The position numbers and the translations under genes were made by a program. A stretch of DNA of 64,000 nt from positions 120,604-184,603 of the forward strand of contig NZ_BAAAFX010000011.1 of the NCBI RefSeq assembly GCF_039523755.1, given 5' to 3'. This document shows, piece by piece, positions 32,256-39,104 of this stretch (positions are counted from its first letter, which is position 1; each line of letters begins with the position of its first letter). The notes under the pieces were generated by a model that had not been told where the DNA came from, searched no databases, and was given only the letters and a program-made list of their open reading frames with translations. The stretch comes from Tatumella terrea. GTDB lineage: Bacteria; Pseudomonadota; Gammaproteobacteria; Enterobacterales; Enterobacteriaceae.

Positions 32256-33782
32256 TTACAGCCCGGCCACCGGTAACGATGCGGGAAGTACAGAAGAGAC
32301 GTTATACCGGGTCTTCAGCCACTCAGCGACCCGGGCCTGTTGTTCCTCTGTCAGCCACATTCCCTGTTTTGTCCGGCGCCAGAGCGCATCCTGTGCCTCG
32401 TGAACCCATTCGTGGTCGGCAAGATAGCGCAGTTCTGCCTCATAAAATTCATGACCGAAGTTTTCACCCAAATCCTCCAGGCGTTGTGCATCACCCAGAA
32501 CCTTTTCCGTATTACTGCCATAGGTCCGGGCATAGTGCATAGCCATATTCGCGGTGATAAACGGATAGCGGCGGCGCAGGCTGGCGGCAAAGTCTTCACG
32601 GCTGCCGGAAAAATGCCCGCCGGGCAGCACACTTTCTTTGGTCCAGGCCGGTCCGGCCTTCGGATAATATTTCGCCAGCTTTTCCATCGCATGCTCAGCC
32701 AGTTTGCGGTATGTTGTCAGCTTGCCACCAAACACCGACAATAAGGGTGCCTTGCCATGCTCATCATGCACATCCAGCGTGTAATCGCGGGTGATTGCCT
32801 GAGGGGAGTCTGACTCATCGTCACATAACGGCCGGACACCGGAATAGGTCCAGACAATATCCTCGCGCGTCAGGTTATGGCGGAAATGGTCATTGAAGAC
32901 CTTAAGCAGGTAATCCGTTTCGTTATCATCAATTTTCACATCTTTCGGATCGCCATGATATTCGACGTCGGTCGTGCCGATAATCGAAAACTCATTCATC
33001 CACGGGATCACGAACACGATGCGGTGATCCTCATTTTGCAGGATATAGGCTTCTTTCCCCTGGTGGACCCGGGGGACCACGATATGACTGCCCTTGATTA
33101 ACCGGATCCCGTAAGGCGATTTGAGCGCCAGACCGTTATCGAAGAATTCTTTCACCCATGGACCGGCAGCATTCACCAGACCTTTTGCCTGCCAGCGGAA
33201 GTGTTCCCCGCTGTCACTGTCCACGGCTTCGACGATCCATAAACCGTTTTCACGCCATGCGCGGGTCACCCGGGTACGGGTTCTGACTTCTCCCCCGTGG
33301 CTGACGACAGCCTGGGCATTCGCGACGACCATACGGGCATCATCCACCCAACAGTCTGAGTATTCAAAGCCACGATTAATTTCCGGTTTCAGTACCGAGT
33401 CTGCCCCGAAAGTGATCCCTTTACTGGCCGGCAGACTGGTCCGTTTCCCCAGATGATCATACAGAAATAATCCCGTACGGATCATCCACGCCGGGCGAAG
33501 GTGCGGGCGGTGCGGCAGACGGAAACGCATAGGAAAGGCGAGGTGGGGAGCCATTTTGAGTAAGACTTCCCGTTCGGCCAGCGCTTCACTGACCAGACGG
33601 AATTCATAATGTTCCAGATAGCGTAAACCACCATGAATGAGTTTCGAACTTGCAGAGGACGTCGCACAGGCAAAGTCCCGGGCTTCCAGTATCAGTACTG
33701 ATAAGCCACGTCCCGCAGCATCTGCCGCAATTCCGGCACCATTGATGCCACCACCGATGACGATCAGATCTTTGGTTTCCAC
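32256..33782 (-). CDS. glpD: Aerobic glycerol-3-phosphate dehydrogenase
   Basis: A 508-residue membrane-associated flavoprotein oxidising G3P to dihydroxyacetone phosphate and feeding ubiquinone. The FAD motif GGGINGAGIAADAAGRG lies at residues 10-26; IHGGLRYLE, STDVEYHGDP-like GTTDVEYHGDPKDVKID and GGKLTTYRKLAEHAMEKL are GlpD blocks. E. coli GlpD is 501 aa; the extra residues are C-terminal. It is divergent from glpE, with GlpR operators and a CRP site between. Confidence 0.97.
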   Translation of the reverse strand: METKDLIVIGGGINGAGIAADAAGRGLSVLILEARDFACATSSASSKLIHGGLRYLEHYEFRLVSEALAEREVLLKMAPHLAFPMRFRLPHRPHLRPAWMIRTGLFLYDHLGKRTSLPASKGITFGADSVLKPEINRGFEYSDCWVDDARMVVANAQAVVSHGGEVRTRTRVTRAWRENGLWIVEAVDSDSGEHFRWQAKGLVNAAGPWVKEFFDNGLALKSPYGIRLIKGSHIVVPRVHQGKEAYILQNEDHRIVFVIPWMNEFSIIGTTDVEYHGDPKDVKIDDNETDYLLKVFNDHFRHNLTREDIVWTYSGVRPLCDDESDSPQAITRDYTLDVHDEHGKAPLLSVFGGKLTTYRKLAEHAMEKLAKYYPKAGPAWTKESVLPGGHFSGSREDFAASLRRRYPFITANMAMHYARTYGSNTEKVLGDAQRLEDLGENFGHEFYEAELRYLADHEWVHEAQDALWRRTKQGMWLTEEQQARVAEWLKTRYNVSSVLPASLPVAGL

Positions 33783-33814
33783 GTGCTTTCCTCCGGTGTT
33801 CGGAATAATCAGTC

Positions 33815-33834
33815 AATGTTCGTTTGCGAACATT
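33815..33834. promoter_or_regulatory. GlpR operator 1 of glpD
   Basis: AATGTTCGTTTGCGAACATT, a 20-bp near-perfect palindrome fitting the GlpR consensus. It lies just downstream of the glpD -10 (TATGAT on the minus strand, 33835-33840; -35 TTGGCA at 33859-33864, 18-nt spacer). Confidence 0.88.
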
Positions 33835-33838
33835 ATCA

Positions 33839-33855
33839 TAGGCGAAAACAAACAT
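33839..33855. promoter_or_regulatory. GlpR operator 2 of glpD (imperfect)
   Basis: On the minus strand ATGTTTGTTTTCGCCT fits one GlpR half-site well and the other poorly. It lies within the glpD promoter spacer, next to operator 1. Confidence 0.5.
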
Positions 33856-33890
33856 TGATGCCAATATTTAACCTTATGAAAACATTTTAG

Positions 33891-33906
33891 CGTGATACAG
33901 ATAACA
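33891..33906. promoter_or_regulatory. Candidate CRP site in the glpD-glpE interval
   Basis: CGTGA-TACAGA-TAACA matches TGTGA-N6-TCACA at 8 of 10 positions. It is about 60 bp upstream of the inferred glpD transcription start and could serve glpD and/or glpEGR. Confidence 0.5.
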
Positions 33907-34012
33907 AAACCGGATGACAATACAGCTGAAGCACGTGATTTATCGGATTATCGGGAGAACAAAGATCAGGTTACAATGTGCGGCTGTAAGCTGATTGATT
34001 AGAGAGAGTGAT

Positions 34013-34345
34013 ATGGAAACCTACGAGTGCATTAACGTTCTGCAGGCAATGGAGAAGTTACAACAGGGCGCTATCCTGGTTGATATTCGCGACCCGCAAA
34101 GTTTTGAAGCGGCACATGTTGCTGAGGCTTTCCATCTGACCAACGGAACTCTCAACAATTTTATGACAGAAGCGGAGTTTGACCAGCCGGTATTGGTACT
34201 TTGCTATCACGGCAACAGCAGTAAAGGTGCGGCTCAATATCTTATTAATCAGGGGTTTGATCAGGTCTATAGTGTTGACGGCGGGTTTGATGCCTGGCGG
34301 ACGGCGTTTCCTGCGCAAATCCGCACCGATAACAGTCAGGGATAA
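34013..34345 (+). CDS. glpE: Thiosulfate sulfurtransferase GlpE (rhodanese)
   Basis: A 110-residue single-domain rhodanese. The active Cys64 is in LCYHGNSSKG, the characteristic CHGxxR-like loop of GlpE. VDIRDPQSFEAAHV and DGGFDAW are rhodanese blocks. ATG 33995 is in frame but ATG 34013 (METYECINV) aligns with E. coli GlpE (108 aa) and has GAGAG upstream. First gene of glpEGR. Confidence 0.95.
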   Translation: METYECINVLQAMEKLQQGAILVDIRDPQSFEAAHVAEAFHLTNGTLNNFMTEAEFDQPVLVLCYHGNSSKGAAQYLINQGFDQVYSVDGGFDAWRTAFPAQIRTDNSQG

Positions 34346-34367
34346 TGTCCGGTACCGGGGATAGGTC

Positions 34368-35201
34368 ATGAAATGTATTACGCAGTTTACGAACCCGCGA
34401 ATGGCCCAGGCGTTTGTGGATTATATGGCAACCCGCGGCGTCAGGTTGCATATTGAACAGCAGCAAAACAGTTACCAGCTCTGGCTGGACGATGAAGATC
34501 AGCTGACATTAACGGAAAGTGAACTCAGTCAGTTTATGCGCGATCCCAATCATCCCCGCTATCAGGCCGCGAGCTGGAAAAGCGGGACGACACGGCTACG
34601 TATGGAATACCCGCGGGGGCAGTTTCTGACCAACCTCCGTGAACGGGCCGGTCCGCTGACGATGAGTGTGATGATGATCTGCATCGTCGTGTTTGTTCTG
34701 ATGCAGATTGTCGGTGATGAAACGGTCTTAAGCTGGCTGTCCTGGCCTGACGGGTCGGGGCAATATTTCCAGGTCTGGCGCTGGGTCAGCCATATATTCC
34801 TTCACTTTTCTTTGCTGCACATCGTCTTTAACCTGCTCTGGTGGTGGTATCTGGGCGGCGCGGTTGAGAAACGGCTGGGTAGCGGAAAATTGTTTGTGAT
34901 CACCGTAATTTCAGCCTTACTGAGTGGCTGGATGCAAGCCAAATTCAGCGGGATCTGGTTCGGCGGTCTCTCCGGTGTGGTCTATGCACTGATGGGATAT
35001 TGCTGGTTACGGGGCGAAAGAGACCCGCAGAGCGGAGTGTATCTGGAACGCGGATTAATTGTGTTCTCTATAGTGTGGCTGGTTGTCGGGTATTATGGGC
35101 TGTTCGGGATGGATATCGCCAATATGGCGCACTTCACGGGATTACTGGTGGGGCTGGCGATGGCGTTTGCCGATACTCAGTCCGCCAGAAAGCAGCGTTG
35201 A
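34368..35201 (+). CDS. glpG: Rhomboid intramembrane serine protease GlpG
   Basis: A 277-residue protein: cytosolic N-terminal domain (1-90) and six membrane helices. The catalytic dyad is Ser202 (GGLSGVVYALMG) and His255 (NMAHFTGLL), with His151 and Asn155 (HIVFNLLWWW) forming the oxyanion region. Length is one above E. coli GlpG (276 aa). It cleaves transmembrane substrates, including orphan membrane proteins. 22 nt after glpE. Confidence 0.98.
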   Translation: MKCITQFTNPRMAQAFVDYMATRGVRLHIEQQQNSYQLWLDDEDQLTLTESELSQFMRDPNHPRYQAASWKSGTTRLRMEYPRGQFLTNLRERAGPLTMSVMMICIVVFVLMQIVGDETVLSWLSWPDGSGQYFQVWRWVSHIFLHFSLLHIVFNLLWWWYLGGAVEKRLGSGKLFVITVISALLSGWMQAKFSGIWFGGLSGVVYALMGYCWLRGERDPQSGVYLERGLIVFSIVWLVVGYYGLFGMDIANMAHFTGLLVGLAMAFADTQSARKQR

Positions 35202-35244
35202 TGATGAAGACAGAGGTCAGGGAAATCCTGCACAGGAGGGTAGA

Positions 35245-36003
35245 GTGAAGCAGACTCAGCGGCACGATGTCATTATTGAACTGGTCAAACGACAGGGATA
35301 TGTCAGCACTGAAGAGCTGGTGGAACATTTCTCGGTCAGCCCGCAGACAATCCGACGGGATCTGAATGATCTTGCAGAACAGAACCAGATCCAGCGACAT
35401 CACGGTGGCGCGGCTTTACCCTCCAGCGCCGAGAATACGGCATGGCATGATCGCCGGATGATGTATTCCGAAGAAAAAGCCAGTATTGCCCGCAGTGTTG
35501 CCGCGCAGATCCCCGAAGGGTCGACGCTGTTTATCGATATCGGTACCACGCCTGAAGCGGTGGCTCATGCGTTACTGAACCACAAGCATCTGCAGGTTGT
35601 GACCAATAACCTGAATGTGGCGATGTTGCTGATGGCAAAACCGGAGTTCAGAGTCATTGTGGCCGGCGGAGATGTCCGTACTCGGGATGGCGGGATCATC
35701 GGTGAAGCAACGATGGACTTTATCTCTCAGTTCCGGCTGGACTATGGCATTCTGGGGATCAGCGGTATTGATATGGATGGAACGTTACTGGAATTCGATT
35801 ACCATGAGGTCAGGACGAAGCGTGCGATCATTGAAAATTCACGGAATGTCATCCTGGTCACCGACCATTCAAAATTTGGCCGGAATGCGATGGTGAATCT
35901 GGGGAATATCAGTATGCTGGACAGCCTGTACACGGACCGTAAGCCGCCGGAAGAACTACTCAGTGTTATCCGGCAGCATGATGTGCAGCTGGTGCTGTGC
36001 TGA
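35245..36003 (+). CDS. glpR: Glycerol-3-phosphate regulon repressor GlpR (DeoR family)
   Basis: A 252-residue DeoR-family repressor, the same length as E. coli GlpR. The start is GTG 35245 with a strong AGGAGG 7 nt upstream; the reading frame is open into glpG, but residues upstream of VKQTQRHDVI have no family counterpart. The HTH is GYVSTEELVEHFSVSPQTIRRDL (about 18-40) and the G3P-binding domain contains IDIGTTPEAVAHAL and VDHSKFGRNAMVNLG-like segments. GlpR operators are visible upstream of glpD. Confidence 0.97.
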   Translation: MKQTQRHDVIIELVKRQGYVSTEELVEHFSVSPQTIRRDLNDLAEQNQIQRHHGGAALPSSAENTAWHDRRMMYSEEKASIARSVAAQIPEGSTLFIDIGTTPEAVAHALLNHKHLQVVTNNLNVAMLLMAKPEFRVIVAGGDVRTRDGGIIGEATMDFISQFRLDYGILGISGIDMDGTLLEFDYHEVRTKRAIIENSRNVILVTDHSKFGRNAMVNLGNISMLDSLYTDRKPPEELLSVIRQHDVQLVLC

Positions 36004-36013
36004 GCGATTGAAA

Positions 36014-36039
36014 TATCCACCGTTACCAAACGGTGGATA
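36014..36039. terminator. Hairpin between convergent glpR and nfuA
   Basis: TATCCACCGTT-ACCA-AACGGTGGATA, a perfect 11-bp stem 10 nt after the glpR stop. It lacks a T-run, so termination may need a factor. Confidence 0.6.
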
Positions 36040-36046
36040 ACACTTA

Positions 36047-36622
36047 TCAGTAGTAAGAGTGTTCGCCTGGCTGGTGCTCGGTAAGGTCACGCACCCCTTT
36101 CAGTTCCGGGAAAGCGGCCAGCATCTCTTTTTCGATCCCTTCTTTCAGGGTGACATCTACCATGGAGCAGCCGTTGCATCCGCCACCGAACTGCAAAATC
36201 GCATAGCCGTCTTCGGTAATTTCCATCAGAGAGACTTTACCGCCGTGGCTGGCAAGCTGCGGGTTAATCTGTGCCTGTAACAGATACTCAACCCGATCAA
36301 TCAACGGAGCATCATCTGCGACTTTACGCATTTTGGCATTTGGCGCTTTCAGCGTGAGCTGTGAACCCAGGTTATCTGTCACGAAGTCGATTTCAGCATC
36401 CTCAAGATAAGGTGCACTCAGTTCATCGACATACGCGGTCAGGCGCTCATAGTTAAGCTCTGTATCGGTACTTTCCACCGCATCGGGTGGGCAATAGGAA
36501 ACACCACACTCTGCACTGGGCGTCCCCGGATTGATCACGAAAACACGAATCTGGGTGCCTTCTTCCTGTTTAGCGAGCAGTTTCGAAAAATGCTCCTGGG
36601 CAGTGTCAGTAATACGGATCAT
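36047..36622 (-). CDS. nfuA: Iron-sulfur cluster carrier protein NfuA
   Basis: A 191-residue protein, exactly the length of E. coli NfuA. The N-terminal degenerate A-type domain retains Cys39 and Cys44 (AECGVSYCPPD), and the C-terminal Nfu domain carries the cluster-binding CxxC, Cys149 and Cys152 (GGGCNGCSMVD). It delivers 4Fe-4S clusters under stress. ATG 36634 would add four residues; MIRITD at 36622 matches the family. In E. coli gntT and the mal/rtc genes separate it from glpR; here they are absent. Confidence 0.97.
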   Translation of the reverse strand: MIRITDTAQEHFSKLLAKQEEGTQIRVFVINPGTPSAECGVSYCPPDAVESTDTELNYERLTAYVDELSAPYLEDAEIDFVTDNLGSQLTLKAPNAKMRKVADDAPLIDRVEYLLQAQINPQLASHGGKVSLMEITEDGYAILQFGGGCNGCSMVDVTLKEGIEKEMLAAFPELKGVRDLTEHQPGEHSYY

Positions 36623-36679
36623 AGTATGGCTCAATAGTTGACTGAAACAGTGGGTAATAATACGCCCATCACCGTGACT

Positions 36680-37363
36680 CTACAAGGTGCGGCACAGGCA
36701 CCAGACCTGCACACTGGCTGCCCCTGCACGGGTGAGCAATTGTGATATTTCACCTGCCGTGCTACCGGTGGTGACAACATCATCCACCAGCGCCACATGC
36801 TGTCCGGAAAAGCTGAATTCCGTGGCAAAGGCATGGCGCAGATTACGCTTTCTTTGCTGAATACTTAGCCGGTGTTGTAATGCCGTTTTCCGGGTACGGG
36901 TCAGTGCTTCCGGTGCATAATCGCAGGATAGCCAATGGGCTAAAGGTTGCGCGAGCAAGGCGGACTGATTAAATCCCCGTTGCCACCGCCGGTGCTTATT
37001 CAACGGCGAGCACACCACAATGTCCGGCTTTCTCAGACCACAGCTTCTGTGCTGCTGTAACCAGCTTAGCAAAATCAGTCTGGCAAACATCACCTGCAGT
37101 GCGGTACACCCTGAAAATTTAAACTTATGCAGTAACCGGCTGAGCGGCGGAAGATAATCACTGACACAGACCAGCCGGTGCCACGGCGGGGGATTGAGTA
37201 AACAGCGACCACAGGCGCCCGTATCCGGTGCCGCAGGCAAACCGCAGCGGTAGCACAGCGACGGGAGTGCGGGCAACCGGCGCTGGCAGGGACTGCAAAT
37301 CCCGCGTTCCGGCGAGCACACGGGCAACTGGCATAGCCAGCAATTACCTTTTAATGTGAACAT
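36680..37363 (-). CDS. gntX: ComF-like phosphoribosyltransferase-fold protein GntX
   Basis: A 227-residue ComF-family protein. The N-terminal half is Cys-rich (CWLCQLPVCS; CSPCQRR; CYRCGLPA; CGRCL), suggesting metal binding. The C-terminal half has the PRPP loop VALVDDVVTTGST (residues 190-202). Same length as E. coli GntX; required in some species for DNA uptake (ComF), so the intact hof cluster 17 kb away is worth noting. Divergent from bioH over 34 nt. Confidence 0.93.
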   Translation of the reverse strand: MFTLKGNCWLCQLPVCSPERGICSPCQRRLPALPSLCYRCGLPAAPDTGACGRCLLNPPPWHRLVCVSDYLPPLSRLLHKFKFSGCTALQVMFARLILLSWLQQHRSCGLRKPDIVVCSPLNKHRRWQRGFNQSALLAQPLAHWLSCDYAPEALTRTRKTALQHRLSIQQRKRNLRHAFATEFSFSGQHVALVDDVVTTGSTAGEISQLLTRAGAASVQVWCLCRTL

Positions 37364-37397
37364 GTTAACCTCTCACTTTTAACCGGAGTACTTCATC

Positions 37398-38165
37398 ATG
37401 TCGCTTTACTGGCACCGTTGCGGAGAAGGAAAAACGGATCTTGTGTTATTGCACGGCTGGGGTTTGAATGCCGAAGTATGGTCTGGTATCACAGAGAGAT
37501 TAAGGCCCCATTTCCGTTTACATCTCGTCGACCTGCCTGGCTATGGTCGCAGTCAGGGTTATTCTGCGATGACGCTGGAGGAGATGGCCGGGGTATTACG
37601 GCCACATTTACCCGAAGATGCGATTATTGCTGGCTGGTCATTAGGTGGCCTGGTGGCGACCCGGCTGGTACAGACAGCACGACAGAAAGTGCGCGGGTTG
37701 ATAACCCTCGCTTCCTCACCCTGTTTCAGTGAACGGGAGCAGTGGCCGGGGATTAAACCGACCGTGCTTGAGGGCTTCAGACAGCAACTCAGTCAGCATT
37801 TTGAAAAAACGGTCGAACGGTTTATGGCGCTACAGACGTTGGGAACCGGTACAGCCAGACAGGATGCCCGGCAACTCCGAGACGTCATTCTTTCGCAGCC
37901 GTTACCGCAAGCCGATGTGCTTAACGGAGGGCTGTCTATTCTGCAATCCGCAGACCTGCGTGGCGAACTGTCCGCACTGAAGGTGCCGGTGCTGCGCATT
38001 TACGGGGCACTGGATGCGCTGGTGCCGGTAGCGATAGTGCCTGAGGTGGACCAGTATACCGGACACGGACAGTCACTGATCATTCCTAAGGCCGGACACG
38101 CACCTTTCATTTCTCATCCTGACCTCTTTTGCCAGCAGGTGCTGGATTTTTCATCTGATTTGTAA
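37398..38165 (+). CDS. bioH: Pimeloyl-ACP methyl ester carboxylesterase BioH
   Basis: A 255-residue alpha/beta hydrolase. The triad is Ser81 (GWSLGGLV), Asp206 (GALDALVP) and His234 (KAGHAPFISHP). LHGWGLNAEVW provides the oxyanion region. It removes the methyl group from pimeloyl-ACP methyl ester to close pimelate synthesis for biotin; the partner bioC is not in this window. E. coli BioH is 256 aa. Its neighbours nfuA/gntX are as in E. coli. Confidence 0.97.
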   Translation: MSLYWHRCGEGKTDLVLLHGWGLNAEVWSGITERLRPHFRLHLVDLPGYGRSQGYSAMTLEEMAGVLRPHLPEDAIIAGWSLGGLVATRLVQTARQKVRGLITLASSPCFSEREQWPGIKPTVLEGFRQQLSQHFEKTVERFMALQTLGTGTARQDARQLRDVILSQPLPQADVLNGGLSILQSADLRGELSALKVPVLRIYGALDALVPVAIVPEVDQYTGHGQSLIIPKAGHAPFISHPDLFCQQVLDFSSDL

Positions 38166-38182
38166 AAATTTGACCTTGTGCA

Positions 38183-38286
38183 TTGCCTGTTTTTTAAACA
38201 TTCGCGCATACTTTGGTCGGACAACATCCTTACCTCTGTTGTCGGACGGCCCCTGACATTTTCTCCCGTGTCAGGGGTTGCCTGTT
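38183..38286 (+). ncRNA. Structured leader or small RNA upstream of the DUF1471 gene
   Basis: A promoter-like pair TTGCCT (38183-38188) and CATACT (38207-38212), 18 nt apart, would start transcription near 38219. The transcript would hold GACAACA/TGTTGTC (38220-38245), then a perfect 9-bp stem CCCCTGACA/TGTCAGGGG (38250-38277), then TTGCCTGTTTTT. This looks like an intrinsic terminator 50 nt before the downstream gene. It could be an attenuator or a small RNA of about 70 nt. The assignment rests only on sequence pattern. Confidence 0.4.
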
Positions 38287-38327
38287 TTTACGCATTTTAT
38301 AAAATCATAAAATAAGAGGCTTACCCT

Positions 38328-38597
38328 ATGAATATGTTGAAGTTTGCAGTAACTGCGTTCGTCGCGGGTACCGTGTCTTTTTCTGCATTGGCGGCAGAAG
38401 AGGTTACGAAAGCGGAAGTCAGCCGCCAGCATCTGGAAAAAATAGGCACGGTGACCACCACCTCGAAAGCCACTGCTCCGATAGATGCCAAAGCTGAGCT
38501 GTCCAGACTGGCTGATGAAAAGGGAGGGCGCTACTTCAGGGTGATTGCCGGACGTGAGCATGGCCGTATCAGTGCCACGGCAGAAGTCTATAAGTAA
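38328..38597 (+). CDS. DUF1471 (YhcN/BhsA-family) periplasmic protein
   Basis: An 89-residue protein with a clear signal peptide (MNMLKFAVTAFVAGTVSFSALA, cleavage before AEEV). The mature part (LEKIGTVTTTSKATAPIDAKAELSRLADEKGG then YFRVIAGREHGRISATAEVYK, read as blocks) is the DUF1471 fold seen in YhcN, BhsA and McbA, small stress-induced periplasmic proteins linked to biofilm and acid or peroxide responses. I do not recognise the exact paralogue. AGAGG lies 8 nt before the ATG. A structured leader lies upstream. Confidence 0.85.
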   Translation: MNMLKFAVTAFVAGTVSFSALAAEEVTKAEVSRQHLEKIGTVTTTSKATAPIDAKAELSRLADEKGGRYFRVIAGREHGRISATAEVYK

Positions 38598-38605
38598 TCT
38601 GTTTT

Positions 38606-38633
38606 GCACAGGCTGCCTTCGGGCGGTCTGTGC
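38606..38633 (+). terminator. Hairpin after the DUF1471 gene
   Basis: GCACAGGCTGCC-TTCG-GGCGGTCTGTGC, a 12-bp stem with G-U pairs and a stable UUCG-type loop, 8 nt after the stop. No immediate T-run follows. Confidence 0.55.
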
Positions 38634-38769
38634 TGCACCATTTATCTTCTGATGCGGACAGGCTGGCCTCAGGGTGTATTTTTCCTGCCTGCAGTTGCAT
38701 ACTTTCAGACAGATTCAATGTCTGCCGGCCGTTTGCCGGGATCCCGTATTAACCATCAGAAGGTCAGAT

Positions 38770-39066
38770 ATGAGCCAGGTCATAACAGTTATTGCATCAA
38801 TTACCGCAACACCAGGTGAAGAGAAAGTGGTTGCTGAAGCCTTAAAAACGGCTGAGAGAGAAGTGCAGGGTGAGCCCGGGTGTGAATCTTATGTACTCCA
38901 TCAAAATATCAGTCAGCCGCAGCAATTTATTATGCTCGAGCGCTGGAGCTCACGTCAGCACCTGGATGAACATGAGAAAGCCCCGGCATTTCAGAAGCTG
39001 GCAGCAGCGCTGAATAACCGTGCCTCGCTGGACGTTGTTCTTTCGCAGGAAGTCAGTGCGGACTGA
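38770..39066 (+). CDS. Antibiotic biosynthesis monooxygenase (ABM) domain protein
   Basis: A 98-residue single-domain ABM-fold protein: VIASITATPGEEKVVAEALK at the N-terminus, then EPGCESYVLHQNISQPQQFIMLERW and HLDEHEKAPAFQKL, the strand-helix pattern of small dimeric monooxygenases such as YgiN. These often act on quinols without a cofactor, but many members are uncharacterised. The ATG at 38770 has AAGG 8 nt upstream; an upstream in-frame ATG at 38674 is not supported by the family. It ends in a shared terminator with tex. Confidence 0.82.
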   Translation: MSQVITVIASITATPGEEKVVAEALKTAEREVQGEPGCESYVLHQNISQPQQFIMLERWSSRQHLDEHEKAPAFQKLAAALNNRASLDVVLSQEVSAD

Positions 39067-39073
39067 ATTGCGG

Positions 39074-39100
39074 AAAAAAGCTCCCGGGACGGGAGCTTTT
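39074..39100. terminator. Bidirectional terminator between the ABM gene and tex
   Basis: AAAAAA-GCTCCCG-GGA-CGGGAGC-TTTT, a 7-bp GC-rich stem flanked by A- and T-runs between convergent genes. Confidence 0.9.
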
Positions 39101-39104
39101 CAGA

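Noticed and set aside
35083..35244. Upstream extension of glpR overlapping glpG
   Set aside because: A strong AGGAGG precedes GTG 35245, and the protein from there matches E. coli GlpR in length and sequence; the extension is glpG in another frame.
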